Part shown: positions 1 through 7,680 of the stretch, piece by piece
Layout of the letters: each line of letters opens with the position of its first letter
Numbering within the stretch: the first letter of the stretch is position 1
The notes under the pieces: model-generated
What the model saw: only the letters and a program-made list of their open reading frames with translations
What the model was told of the DNA's origin: nothing
Databases searched by the model: none
Translations under genes and position numbers: made by a program
Assembly: GCF_001431535.1 (NCBI RefSeq)
Contig: NZ_LDJK01000009.1
Span: 1-64,000 of the forward strand
Length of the DNA: 64,000 bases
Reading direction: 5' to 3'
From: Stenotrophomonas chelatiphaga
GTDB lineage: Bacteria > Pseudomonadota > Gammaproteobacteria > Xanthomonadales > Xanthomonadaceae

Positions 1-118
1 TGTTGATTTTGTTGTTCATTGTCTATGTGCTATTTGTTTTTTGTTTGAAATGAGACGTCTACCACCGAAATCTCGACGTAAAGCGTCGTCGGCAGCTTCA
101 GATGGGTAGAAGACAGAG
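1..118. other. Non-coding leader, low GC at its start
   Basis: No convincing gene is visible. The first ~50 bases are T-rich and clearly lower in GC than the rest of the window, so the window opens inside an intergenic region or at the edge of something cut off on the left. The short open frames here run through the palindrome that follows and have no ribosome-binding site. Confidence 0.4.
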
Positions 119-204
119 GGACACGCCGCAAGTACGTCCATGTAGGCTCGCTTTTCGCATGGATGCGAAAAGCGAGCCTACATGGACGTACTTGCGGCGT
201 GTCC
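119..204. repeat. 86-bp perfect palindrome (42-bp arms, 2-nt spacer)
   Basis: Bases 119-160 are the exact reverse complement of 163-204, separated only by two G residues. The arms include the core seen in other intergenic elements of this window (GGACACGCCG..., then CCATG.AGGCTCG). Transcribed in either direction it would form one very long hairpin. DNA of this form could also extrude as a cruciform. I see no open reading frame with a ribosome-binding site in it. The family relationship to the elements at 19534-19636 and 26993-27091 is read directly from the sequence; the function is unknown. Confidence 0.9.
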
Positions 205-248
205 TGCACAGCCGCCCCGCCCCACCACCAACCAGCCATGCAGCTTTT

Positions 249-292
<44 letters not shown>

Positions 293-320
293 CTTCAAGC
301 CCGCGCGCAGCGCGAGAAAC

Positions 321-587
321 TCACGCGACCGCCAGCATCTCCGGCATCAGGCGGAAATCCGGCCCACGGCTCTCTACCCGCCGGGGCAGCGCCCGGATCG
401 TGGCCAGCATTTCCTGCGCACACGTACGGATGTAACCGTGCTGCTCCGGAGATGAATGACTGATCAGGCTGCCAACATGGAACTCGAAGACATCTTCCAG
501 CACGTCAGGCTGGTCTTCGTGCAGCATCTGCAGCAACCCGCGCAGTTTGCAGATTTCCGATTCCAGCGCTTCAGCCGAGAACAACAT
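321..587 (-). CDS. Small hypothetical protein (88 aa)
   Basis: I do not recognise a family. The 88-residue product is acidic at the start and predicted helical, with a leucine-rich stretch (SEICKLRGLLQML) and two cysteines, no signal peptide and no membrane segment. The case for a real gene is a textbook ribosome-binding site (AAGGAG, spaced correctly upstream of the ATG at 587) and ordinary GC-rich codon use. It stands alone after the FAD monooxygenase gene on the same strand, about 170 bases downstream of it, so co-transcription is possible but not shown. A regulatory or protein-interaction role would be a guess. Confidence 0.65.
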   Translation of the reverse strand: MLFSAEALESEICKLRGLLQMLHEDQPDVLEDVFEFHVGSLISHSSPEQHGYIRTCAQEMLATIRALPRRVESRGPDFRLMPEMLAVA

Positions 588-760
588 GGGGGACTCCTTG
601 CATGCGGCTCGCCCGAGCCAGAGGGGGCAGCAGCGGCAGGCCGCCCGCCGGGGCGCGATGCAGGATCACGGAACAGTGCGGGGGCCACGCGGTGCGTGCG
701 TTCCCCCCTGTTTTGCCATGAACGAGGTGAGCCGGCCGTCAACTCCGCCCACCGCAGCGT

Positions 761-2023
761 TCACGCAACGCTCAACGCGCCCCCATCCGCCGTGGCCGGT
801 GGCGTGCCCAGTGCGTCGATGAACGCCGGGTCCAGCGGCAGTTTCCCCAGCCAGCCGCGCTGGGTGCCACTGAGCACGCGCAGCATGTGGCCCCTTCCCC
901 CCGGCAAGCGCCCCATCGGCCCCAGCAGCACGTCACGGGCCTTCGACCAGGCATCGCGGTCGGACTGGAACAACGGCGTCAGCCAGCGGCTCCAGTAGTG
1001 GTACACGGCCACGTGCGCGCGTCGCTGCGCCTGGTACGCCTGCAGGGCGGCCTCGCCCTTGCCATGCACGCGCAGCGCGTCACGCAGGGCCAGCGCGTCA
1101 AGCAGCGCCATGTTCACGCCCTGCCCCAGCTGCGGGCTCATGGAGTGCGCCGCATCGCCGGCCAGCACCAGCCGACCGTTGTGCCAGCGCCGCATCACCG
1201 CGTCGCGGTAGGAGGCGCGCGCCAACTGCCCCGCCTGCTGCAGGTGCGCGAAGCGCGGGCTGGCCTCCGGCCACAGCGCGTGCAGCTCATCCAGCCACGG
1301 TTGCAGGCCATCGGCCTCCCAGCGCGCGAAGTCCTCGCGCGGCAGGCTCCAGAAGAAGCTCAGCCGCGGCGTGGCATCCCCGGGGCGCGTGCCGACCGGC
1401 AGCAGCCCGATCATCTTGCGCGCCGCCACGTAGCGCTGGCGCAGTTCGCTCACATGCGGCCAATCCTCGGCCGGCAGCAGGCACCACAGGGCGCCCCACG
1501 GGTACACCCGGTCCAGCGACGTCCCCCCGACCTGCGCACGCAGGGCCGATGCGGAGCCGTCGGCAGCGATCACCAGGTCATACGGCCCGTGCTGGCGCCC
1601 TTCGCCGTCGTGCAGCAGCCCGCGCTCGTGGTCGACCGATGCGATGGTGACGCCTGCATGCAGCTGTCCGAGGCCGTCACGCGCCTGGTCCAGCAGCTGG
1701 AACAGCGCGCCACGCTGCATGCCCAGGCCGTGCAGACGCGCATCCAGGCCGTCGTAGCCCATGTCCATCACCGCCCGCCCGCAGGGGGTATCGCCGTGCA
1801 ACCGGTGCACCGGTGCGGCATGCGCGCGCACCGCATCCAGCAGGCCCATCTGCCACAGCACCTGCAGGCCGCTGGGCTGCAGCAGGAAGCCGGCGCCGAC
1901 CGGCCCAGGGCGGGGCGCGCGCTCGAAGATGTCGACGTGGTGTTCGTCGCGGGACAACAGAATGGCCAATGCCTGGCCAGCGGTGCCGTAGCCGATGACG
2001 GCGATGCGCATGCGGGGATCCAT
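761..2023 (-). CDS. FAD-dependent monooxygenase (PHBH fold, 420 aa)
   Basis: A class A flavoprotein monooxygenase, which uses NAD(P)H and oxygen to hydroxylate or epoxidise an aromatic or polycyclic substrate. The N-terminal Rossmann fingerprint GYGTAG is at residues 11-16. The mid-protein DG motif is present (AADGSASALR), and the GDAAH FAD-binding motif lies near residue 290, followed by a helix typical of the family (SPQLGQGVNMALLDA). The longest frame begins with a TTG inside the cold-shock-gene terminator, so I place the start at the ATG at 2023. The substrate cannot be read from the sequence, and neighbours give no pathway hint. Cytosolic. Confidence 0.85.
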   Translation of the reverse strand: MDPRMRIAVIGYGTAGQALAILLSRDEHHVDIFERAPRPGPVGAGFLLQPSGLQVLWQMGLLDAVRAHAAPVHRLHGDTPCGRAVMDMGYDGLDARLHGLGMQRGALFQLLDQARDGLGQLHAGVTIASVDHERGLLHDGEGRQHGPYDLVIAADGSASALRAQVGGTSLDRVYPWGALWCLLPAEDWPHVSELRQRYVAARKMIGLLPVGTRPGDATPRLSFFWSLPREDFARWEADGLQPWLDELHALWPEASPRFAHLQQAGQLARASYRDAVMRRWHNGRLVLAGDAAHSMSPQLGQGVNMALLDALALRDALRVHGKGEAALQAYQAQRRAHVAVYHYWSRWLTPLFQSDRDAWSKARDVLLGPMGRLPGGRGHMLRVLSGTQRGWLGKLPLDPAFIDALGTPPATADGGALSVA

Positions 2024-2055
2024 CCTGCGATTGTGCCTGATCGGCGCGGCAGGCA

Positions 2056-2086
2056 AAAAAAAACCCCGCCGAAGCGGGGTTCTTCC
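2056..2086 (-). terminator. Rho-independent terminator of the cold-shock gene
   Basis: Reading on the minus strand, a GC-rich stem (AACCCCGC / GCGGGGTT with a short loop) is followed by a run of nine or more T residues. It lies just after the stop codon of the cold-shock gene. Confidence 0.88.
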
Positions 2087-2104
2087 AACACGCGACTGAA
2101 TGGA

Positions 2105-2308
2105 TCAGGCGGGCTGGATGTTGGATGCCTGGTCGCCCTTCGGGCCCTGGGTCTTTTCGAAGGTGACTTTCTGGCCTTCCTGCAGGGACTTGAAGCCATT
2201 GCCCTGGATGGCGGAGAAGTGCGCGAACAGATCAGCGCCGCCGTCGTCCGGAGTAATAAAGCCAAATCCCTTGGCGTCGTTGAACCACTTCACGGTACCT
2301 GTTGCCAT
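2105..2308 (-). CDS. cspA: Cold-shock protein, CspA family (67 aa)
   Basis: A single cold-shock domain that binds single-stranded RNA and DNA and acts as an RNA chaperone. Residues 1-20 carry the RNP1-type core ([15 protein letters not shown]), followed by the RNP2-type segment DLFAHFSAI. Length is normal for the family. An open frame extends 31 codons further upstream, but homology begins at MATGTVKWF, so the ATG at 2308 is chosen. The region between it and the preceding gene (2309-2397) would contain a 5' leader with a small hairpin (GTGCGC / GCGCAC arms near 2342-2362). Cold-shock messages often have structured leaders, but I cannot show function here. A strong terminator follows. Confidence 0.93.
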   Translation of the reverse strand: MATGTVKWFNDAKGFGFITPDDGGADLFAHFSAIQGNGFKSLQEGQKVTFEKTQGPKGDQASNIQPA

Positions 2309-2397
2309 GTTGATGCGAGACCTTTGCAATGAATGGGTGGTGTGCGCAAAAACCCTGCGCACGGGGCGAGTATGCAAACCTTGCCCGAGGATGACAA

Positions 2398-3144
2398 TCA
2401 CCCCCGTGCCAATTCCCCGATCAGTTCGGGCAATCCGTTGGACGCGGCCTGCACGTTGGAGAGTACTTCGGCCATCGTGATTTCTTCCCCATCGCCACAG
2501 CCGGCGGCCCAGTTGGCCACGATCGCAAGGCAGGCGTAGTCAAGCCCGAGCTCACGCGCCAGGGCCGCCTCGGGCATGCCGGTCATGCCGACCAGGTCAC
2601 AGCCATCACGGCGCAGACGCGCGATTTCCGCAATGGTTTCCAGGCGCGGACCTTGCGTTGCAGCATAACAACCACCGTCCCGCACTGTGACGCCCGTCAC
2701 CTTTGCGGCCGCAAGAATTTTGCTTCGCAGCATGGGCGTGTAGGGATGCCCGAAGTCCACGTGCAGGACGTCACTGCCCGCTTCCTCACACAGGGTGGAG
2801 ATCCGGCCCCAGGTGTAGTCGATGATCTGGTCCGGGCAGGCCAGGACGCGCGGACCGAAGTCATCGCCGATGCCGCCGACCGTATTCAGCGCCAGCACGC
2901 GCGACGCGCCGATCTGCTGCAGTGCAGCAAGGTTGGCACGGTAGTTGATCTTGTGCGGGGGCAGTGAATGGCCCTCGCCATGGCGGGCCAGGAAAGCCAC
3001 CCGGTGGCCCAGCAGGCTGCCGACCCGGATCGGACCGGAGGGCGTACCAAAGCGGGTTTCGACCTCGTGGGTCTGCACGTCATCGAGCGTGGCGAGGTTG
3101 TAGACGCCGGTTCCGCCGATGACCGCCAGGGCGATGGGCTGCAT
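2398..3144 (-). CDS. S-methyl-5'-thioinosine phosphorylase, MTAP/PNP family (248 aa)
   Basis: A trimeric purine-nucleoside phosphorylase-fold enzyme of purine and methionine salvage. It cleaves a methylthio-nucleoside with phosphate to a free base and methylthioribose-1-phosphate. Visible features are the phosphate-binding start [10 protein letters not shown], the [17 protein letters not shown] segment, the NTVGGIG segment and the TQGPRLET and [10 protein letters not shown] motifs. The specificity loop reads NWAAG where 6-aminopurine (MTA) enzymes have a D-x-D pair. By family knowledge that favours the 6-oxopurine substrate methylthioinosine, as in Pseudomonas MTI phosphorylase. The start overlaps the hpt stop by one base (TGATG), implying translational coupling. 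The hypoxanthine produced is the substrate of the adjacent Hpt. Confidence 0.88.
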   Translation of the reverse strand: MQPIALAVIGGTGVYNLATLDDVQTHEVETRFGTPSGPIRVGSLLGHRVAFLARHGEGHSLPPHKINYRANLAALQQIGASRVLALNTVGGIGDDFGPRVLACPDQIIDYTWGRISTLCEEAGSDVLHVDFGHPYTPMLRSKILAAAKVTGVTVRDGGCYAATQGPRLETIAEIARLRRDGCDLVGMTGMPEAALARELGLDYACLAIVANWAAGCGDGEEITMAEVLSNVQAASNGLPELIGELARG

Positions 3145-3701
3145 CAGCCTTCCTTCATCGCGTAGATCGCCGGCACGCAGCGCAGGGTCTCGTTGACGTC
3201 CATGCCGAAGCCGAACACATAGCGGTCCGGCAGTTCCACGCCGGCGTAATCGGCGTGCACGTCGGCCAGCGCGCGGTCGTGCTTCTTCACCGTCAGCGCG
3301 GCGATGCGCACGTCGGTGGCGCCCTGCTCCAGGCACCAGGTGCGCACGCCTTGCAGGGTGTAGCCCTCGTCCAGGATGTCGTCCACCAGCAGCACGCGGC
3401 GGCCGAACAATGCAGTGGCCGGCTTGTGCTTCCACACCAGGTCGCCGCCGGTGGTTTCGCCGCGATAACGCGTGGCGTGCAGGTAGTCGAACTGCACGTC
3501 CTGGCCGCGTGCGCCCAGTTCCAGCGCCAGCTGGCCGGCGAACGGCAGCGCGCCATGCATGATCGACAGGAACAACGGCACTTCGCCCTTGTAATCGCTG
3601 GCGATGGCGTCGGCGATGCGGCCGATGGCCTGGTCGATGGTGGGGCGGTCGACCAGCAGGTCAGCCTGTTCCAGGGCCTGGGAAATGGTGAGGTTGGGCA
3701 T
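3144..3701 (-). CDS. hpt: Hypoxanthine-guanine phosphoribosyltransferase (185 aa)
   Basis: A purine-salvage enzyme that joins hypoxanthine or guanine to PRPP to give IMP or GMP in the cytosol. The PRPP-binding signature VLLVDDILDEGYTL is clear near residue 105, and the SIMHGALPFAG loop contributes the usual flexible substrate-binding region. Length fits the family. It overlaps nagZ upstream and the methylthioinosine phosphorylase downstream by one base each, so the three are almost certainly one translationally coupled unit. Hypoxanthine released by the phosphorylase would be recaptured here. Confidence 0.93.
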   Translation of the reverse strand: MPNLTISQALEQADLLVDRPTIDQAIGRIADAIASDYKGEVPLFLSIMHGALPFAGQLALELGARGQDVQFDYLHATRYRGETTGGDLVWKHKPATALFGRRVLLVDDILDEGYTLQGVRTWCLEQGATDVRIAALTVKKHDRALADVHADYAGVELPDRYVFGFGMDVNETLRCVPAIYAMKEG

Positions 3702-4708
3702 CAGACGGTTCTTCCAGAGGATTCGAGAAAACGGGTTCGGGTGTCGCCATGCCGGGCATCGGCCAGCAGGCCGTCCCAGCCAAGTGCGCCGCGGCCGATC
3801 AGGCCAAGCAGCGCGGCAGTGTTCGAGGTGCGATGCTGCATGGCCTGCAGCGCATCGTCCACCAGCTCGGGATGGCAGACCAATACCACGTCGCAGCCGG
3901 CATCCAGGTGCGCATCGACGCGGGCCTTCACGCCACCGGCGCTGAACGAGGCGGCCATGCCGATGTCATCGGAAAACACCACGCCGCGGAAGCCGAGCTG
4001 TCCACGCAGGATGTCCTGCACCCAGCGCCGCGAGTAGCCGGCCGGTTCAGGGGCGACCTGCGGGTAGATGACGTGGGCCATCATCACCGCATCGGCGCCG
4101 GCGGCGATCCCGGCCACGAAAGGCACCAGGTCGCGCTGCTGCAGTTCATCCAGCCCACGCGGGTCGATCGCGGTATCGACGTGGGTGTCTTCCAGCACGC
4201 TGCCGTGGCCGGGGAAATGCTTGAGCGTGGCGGCCATGCCGGCGCTGTGCATGCCGCGCACGTAGGCGGCGGTAAATGCGGCCACCACCTGGGGATCTTC
4301 ACTGAATGCGCGATCGCCGATGGCGCGGTTGCCATGGCCCAGGTCCACCACCGGCGCAAAGCTCAGGTCCACGCCGCTGGCGCGCACCTCGCTGGCCATC
4401 AGCCAGGCGTGCTGCTCGGCAGCGGCCAGCGCGGCCTGCGGATCCTGCGCATGGCCCAGGCCGATCTGCTGCAGCGGCGGCAGATCGGTGAAGCCCTCGC
4501 GGAAGCGCTGCACGCGTCCGCCTTCCTGGTCCACGCAGATCAACTGCGGACGCGGTGCTGCCTCGCGGATGGCGGCGGACAATTCGGCGATCTGCTGGCG
4601 GGATGCGAAATTGCGCTTGAACAGCACCACGCCGGCCACGGCATCGTGCTGCAGCCAGTCACGCTCCTGGGCGGTCAGTTCGGTACCGGCAACGCCGATC
4701 AGCAGCAT
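3701..4708 (-). CDS. nagZ: Beta-N-acetylhexosaminidase NagZ (335 aa)
   Basis: A cytosolic glycoside hydrolase family 3 enzyme of peptidoglycan recycling. It removes GlcNAc from GlcNAc-anhydroMurNAc peptides and so makes the anhydro-muropeptides that can trigger AmpR-type beta-lactamase induction. The sequence shows CVDQEGGRVQR, the KHFPGHG loop with its histidine, and the catalytic aspartate in the SDDIGM motif. The ATG at 4708 has a GGAGA ribosome-binding site; the longer frame upstream is unrelated to the family. It is the first gene of the nagZ-hpt-phosphorylase unit, overlapping hpt by one base. Stenotrophomonas is known for inducible L1/L2 beta-lactamases, so NagZ is relevant there. Confidence 0.94.
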   Translation of the reverse strand: MLLIGVAGTELTAQERDWLQHDAVAGVVLFKRNFASRQQIAELSAAIREAAPRPQLICVDQEGGRVQRFREGFTDLPPLQQIGLGHAQDPQAALAAAEQHAWLMASEVRASGVDLSFAPVVDLGHGNRAIGDRAFSEDPQVVAAFTAAYVRGMHSAGMAATLKHFPGHGSVLEDTHVDTAIDPRGLDELQQRDLVPFVAGIAAGADAVMMAHVIYPQVAPEPAGYSRRWVQDILRGQLGFRGVVFSDDIGMAASFSAGGVKARVDAHLDAGCDVVLVCHPELVDDALQAMQHRTSNTAALLGLIGRGALGWDGLLADARHGDTRTRFLESSGRTV

Positions 4709-4775
4709 GTTCAGGTCTCCACGACGGGCGCCACGATGGCGCAGCGCCGCATTGTCGCAGAAGCGTGGCCCAGCG

Positions 4776-5477
4776 TCAGACCCTGCACCCGTCCGGGCCA
4801 CATCCGTCTTCAGCGTCCAGCGCGTCGGAAGCGCCGGCTTCGCTGCGTTCGGCGGCGATCTGGCGCAGCGCCTGGGCGATCGCTTCCGGCGACTGCGCAC
4901 CCTGGATTGCCCAACGGCCGTCGATGACGAAGGTCGGCACCGAGGTGATGCCGATGGCGTGGGCGTGCTGCAGGCCTTGCTGCACCTCGGCCAGCCCCAG
5001 GTCCGAGCCCAGCATCGCCTGGATGTCGTCAGCGGCAAGTCCGCCCTCGATCCCGGCCCCGGCCAGCACCTGCGGATCGGCGAGATTGCGCCCGTGTTCG
5101 AAATGCGCACGGAACAGCGCTTCGCCCACCGCATCCTGGACCCCGTGCTGGCCAGCGAGCCATAGCAGGCGGTGCGCCTGCAGCGTGGTCACGCGGACCT
5201 GGCCACGACTGAAATCCATCGGCAGCCCTTCGGCGCGTGCGGTGGCCTGCGTCTGGCCCAGCAACTGCTCGGTGCGCTCGGCACCACCGAACTTGCGCGC
5301 ATAGGCCTCACGCAGCGGCACCGGCGTGGCATCGGCGTCCGGATCCAGCTGGAACGGCTGCCACTGCACCTGCAGCGCGGGCACCGCATCGCCCAGCAGC
5401 GCAAGACCCTGCGCGAAGCGGTGCTTGCCGATCCAGCACCACGGACACACCACGTCGGAATAAATGTCGATCTTCAT
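4776..5477 (-). CDS. DsbA-family (FrnE-like) dithiol oxidoreductase (233 aa)
   Basis: A thioredoxin-fold protein of the FrnE/2-hydroxychromene-2-carboxylate isomerase-like branch. The redox motif CPWC is at residues 11-14 and the cis-proline segment SVPTF lies late in the protein. A second cysteine pair, C-GPDG-C (a CX4C motif at residues 226-231), ends the protein; a CX4C tail is reported for Deinococcus FrnE. There is no signal peptide, so action in the cytosol is likely. The frame extends 35 codons upstream, but the protein family starts at MKIDIYSD. It is separated from nagZ by 67 bases on the same strand and could share its transcript. Confidence 0.88.
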   Translation of the reverse strand: MKIDIYSDVVCPWCWIGKHRFAQGLALLGDAVPALQVQWQPFQLDPDADATPVPLREAYARKFGGAERTEQLLGQTQATARAEGLPMDFSRGQVRVTTLQAHRLLWLAGQHGVQDAVGEALFRAHFEHGRNLADPQVLAGAGIEGGLAADDIQAMLGSDLGLAEVQQGLQHAHAIGITSVPTFVIDGRWAIQGAQSPEAIAQALRQIAAERSEAGASDALDAEDGCGPDGCRV

Positions 5478-5565
5478 CCCCCCGACATGGGGACGACCGC
5501 CCGGCGATAAAGGGGACGCAGGCGACCACCTCGTTTCTGGCACGGCGGGACGCGTCGGCAGCGAC

Positions 5566-6081
5566 TCACTCCCCGCCGGCACCCTTCTCGCCGGGAGACC
5601 AGCGGGCGTACGGGTGGGAGGCCAGTGCGACGTTGTAGTAGCGCGCCTGGTCGGTGACTTCGCGGCCGGCCCAGGCCGGCAGGCTGATCGCCTGGTCCGG
5701 GTCTTCCAGCTCCACTTCGGCGACCACCAGCCCGGCGTTGTCGCCGAGGAATTCGTCGACCTCCCACAGCAGGCCTTCGTGCTGCACCAGGTGCCGGCGC
5801 TTGTCGATCAGGCCGCCCACGCACAGCGCCAGCAGCTCACGTGCGTCCGCTACCGGAATCGGATATTCGAACTCCTGCCGGCTGCGGCCCAGCGTGCGTG
5901 ACTTGAGGTTCAGTGCGGCACCGTCGCCTTCGATGCGTACCCGCACCGAGGCGTTCTGGTCCCCGCGGTCCAGCGCGCCCATGTCGTTGATATAGCCCTG
6001 CGCCATCGGGATGACCGCGTGCGCCGCCGCCCGCCAACCGTCACCGGCGACGAGGAATTTCCGTTCGATTTCAATGCCCAT
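5566..6081 (-). CDS. CYTH domain protein (171 aa)
   Basis: A single CYTH (triphosphate tunnel metalloenzyme) domain. The defining ExExK motif is at residues 4-8 (EIERK), followed by basic and acidic strands that line the tunnel (RVRIEGDGAALNLKSR, EFEYPIP). Short bacterial CYTH proteins of this size act as inorganic triphosphatases or are of unknown substrate. The ATG at 6081 is chosen over an upstream start because homology begins at MGIEIERKF. It is followed closely by the FrnE-like gene. Immediately upstream lies a hairpin repeat array. Confidence 0.88.
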   Translation of the reverse strand: MGIEIERKFLVAGDGWRAAAHAVIPMAQGYINDMGALDRGDQNASVRVRIEGDGAALNLKSRTLGRSRQEFEYPIPVADARELLALCVGGLIDKRRHLVQHEGLLWEVDEFLGDNAGLVVAEVELEDPDQAISLPAWAGREVTDQARYYNVALASHPYARWSPGEKGAGGE

Positions 6082-6103
6082 GGGGTGATTATGCGGGAAG
6101 CGC

Positions 6104-6215
6104 GTGACGACCAACGGTCGTCACCCACCATGACCGACGGTGGTCACTTACCATGACCGACGGTGGTCACCCACCACGACCAGCGTTCACCCACCGCGAC
6201 CGAGGGTCACCCGCC
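6104..6215. repeat. Hairpin repeat array, locus A
   Basis: It begins with an inverted repeat GTGACGACC, 3 nt, GGTCGTCAC (6104-6124). It continues with two 22-bp-spaced units of the related motif ATGACCGACGGTGGTCAC and two decayed units. The same inverted repeat occurs at 14008-14028 and 23043-23063. It fills the gap between the CYTH gene start and the rlmD stop, and may act as a transcriptional or RNA-stability boundary. Confidence 0.8.
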
Positions 6216-6219
6216 CCGA

Positions 6220-7554
6220 TCAGGCTTTTTCGAATACCGCGATGCTTTCCACGTGTGCGGTATGCGGGAACATGTCCATCGCCCCGGCACTGACCAGGGT
6301 GAAGCCGCGCTCGTTGACCAGGTAGCCGGCATCGCGCGCCAGCGAACCCGGATGGCAGCTGACGTAGACGATGCGCTTGAACTGCTCCAGCGGCAGCTGC
6401 TGCAGCACCTCGATGGCGCCCGAACGCGGCGGATCCAGCAGCAGCTTGTCGAAGCCTTCCAGCATCCACGGGGCCTGGCGCTGGTCCTGGGTCAGGTCGG
6501 CGGCATGGAAGCTGGCGTTGCCCAGCCCGTTGCGCTGCGCGTTCTCCTTCGCGCGCGCCACCAGCCCGGCATCGCCTTCCACGCCGACCACTTCGCGCAC
6601 GCCGCGGGCCAGCGGCAGGGTGAAGTTGCCCAGGCCGCAGAACAGGTCCAGCACGCGCTCCTGCGGGCCGGCATCCAGCAGCGCCAGTGCGTGCTCGATC
6701 ATCTTCACATTGAGGTTGGCGTTGACCTGGATGAAGTCCAGCGGGCGGAACGCCAGCTCCACGTCCCACGGCGCCAGCCGGAACGACAAAGGAACCTCCT
6801 GCGGCCACAGCGGGTGGACCGAGTCGACCCCGTCGGGCTGCAGGAAAATGGCGAATCCGTGTTCCTGCCCGAACGCGATCCAGGCCGCGCGATCGGCCTC
6901 GCTGAGCGGCTGCATGTGGCGGATGGTCAGCGCGATCGCCTCGTCACCGGCGATGAACTCGATCTGCGGGATGTCGCGTCGGCCATCCAGCGATTCGACG
7001 AAAGCCGACAGCACCGACACCTTGGTGCCGATCTCCGGAATCACCGTCAGGCACAGCGACAGGTCTGCCACGAAGCGCGGATCCAGCTCACGGAAGCCGA
7101 CCAGGGTCTTGTCCTTCTTCTCGACCCGACGCACCGAGAAGCGCCCCTTGCGGCGGTAGCCCCAGCTGTCGCCGACCAGCGGCGGCAGCACCTGCTGCGG
7201 CTGCACGTGGCCGATGCGCTGCAGGTTGTCCATCAGCACCCGCTGCTTGGCCACGATCTGCTCGCTTTCTTCCAGGTGCTGCAGCACGCAGCCGGCACAG
7301 ACGCCGAAATGCGGACACTTCGGCTGCACGCGCAGCGGCGAGGCTTCCACCACTTCGACGGTGCGCGCCTGGTCGAAATGCTTGCTGCGCGCGGTCTGTT
7401 CGGCCATCACCACTTCACCCGGCAGCGCGCCGGTGATGAAGGTGACCTTGCCCCCTTCGCCATCACGGCGTGCGACGCCGCGGCCGTCGTGGCTCAGGTC
7501 GAGGATGTCGGTTCTGAAGAGGGTGCGGTCGATGCGGGAACGTTGACGGGCCAC
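6220..7554 (-). CDS. rlmD: 23S rRNA (uracil-1939-C5)-methyltransferase RlmD (444 aa)
   Basis: A SAM-dependent RNA m5U methyltransferase of the TrmA/RumA family. It has an N-terminal TRAM-like domain (RTDILDLSHDGRGVAR...). The iron-sulfur cysteines are in CPHFGVCAGC, with a later cysteine in LSLCLTV. The SAM motif is LDLFCGLGNFTLPLAR, and the catalytic cysteine and base region is VYVSCHPGSLARD. Length is typical. It starts at the ATG at 7554 and is transcribed toward the repeat array. It is divergent from the REC-Hpt gene at 7681. Confidence 0.94.
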   Translation of the reverse strand: MARQRSRIDRTLFRTDILDLSHDGRGVARRDGEGGKVTFITGALPGEVVMAEQTARSKHFDQARTVEVVEASPLRVQPKCPHFGVCAGCVLQHLEESEQIVAKQRVLMDNLQRIGHVQPQQVLPPLVGDSWGYRRKGRFSVRRVEKKDKTLVGFRELDPRFVADLSLCLTVIPEIGTKVSVLSAFVESLDGRRDIPQIEFIAGDEAIALTIRHMQPLSEADRAAWIAFGQEHGFAIFLQPDGVDSVHPLWPQEVPLSFRLAPWDVELAFRPLDFIQVNANLNVKMIEHALALLDAGPQERVLDLFCGLGNFTLPLARGVREVVGVEGDAGLVARAKENAQRNGLGNASFHAADLTQDQRQAPWMLEGFDKLLLDPPRSGAIEVLQQLPLEQFKRIVYVSCHPGSLARDAGYLVNERGFTLVSAGAMDMFPHTAHVESIAVFEKA

Positions 7555-7680
7555 GTGGCGAGGGGCTGCGTGTGAAAAAGGGCGCGTATTGTCTCAGAAC
7601 AGGGCGAAAATCGCTTCTCCACCCTTGCAAGGCGGCGCGCGGTGTTTAATATGCAGCGTAGCTGACATGGAGGCAGCCTT

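Noticed and set aside
2055-2056. Upstream TTG start of the FAD monooxygenase
   Set aside because: It lies inside the cold-shock gene's terminator; the ATG at 2023 is more natural.
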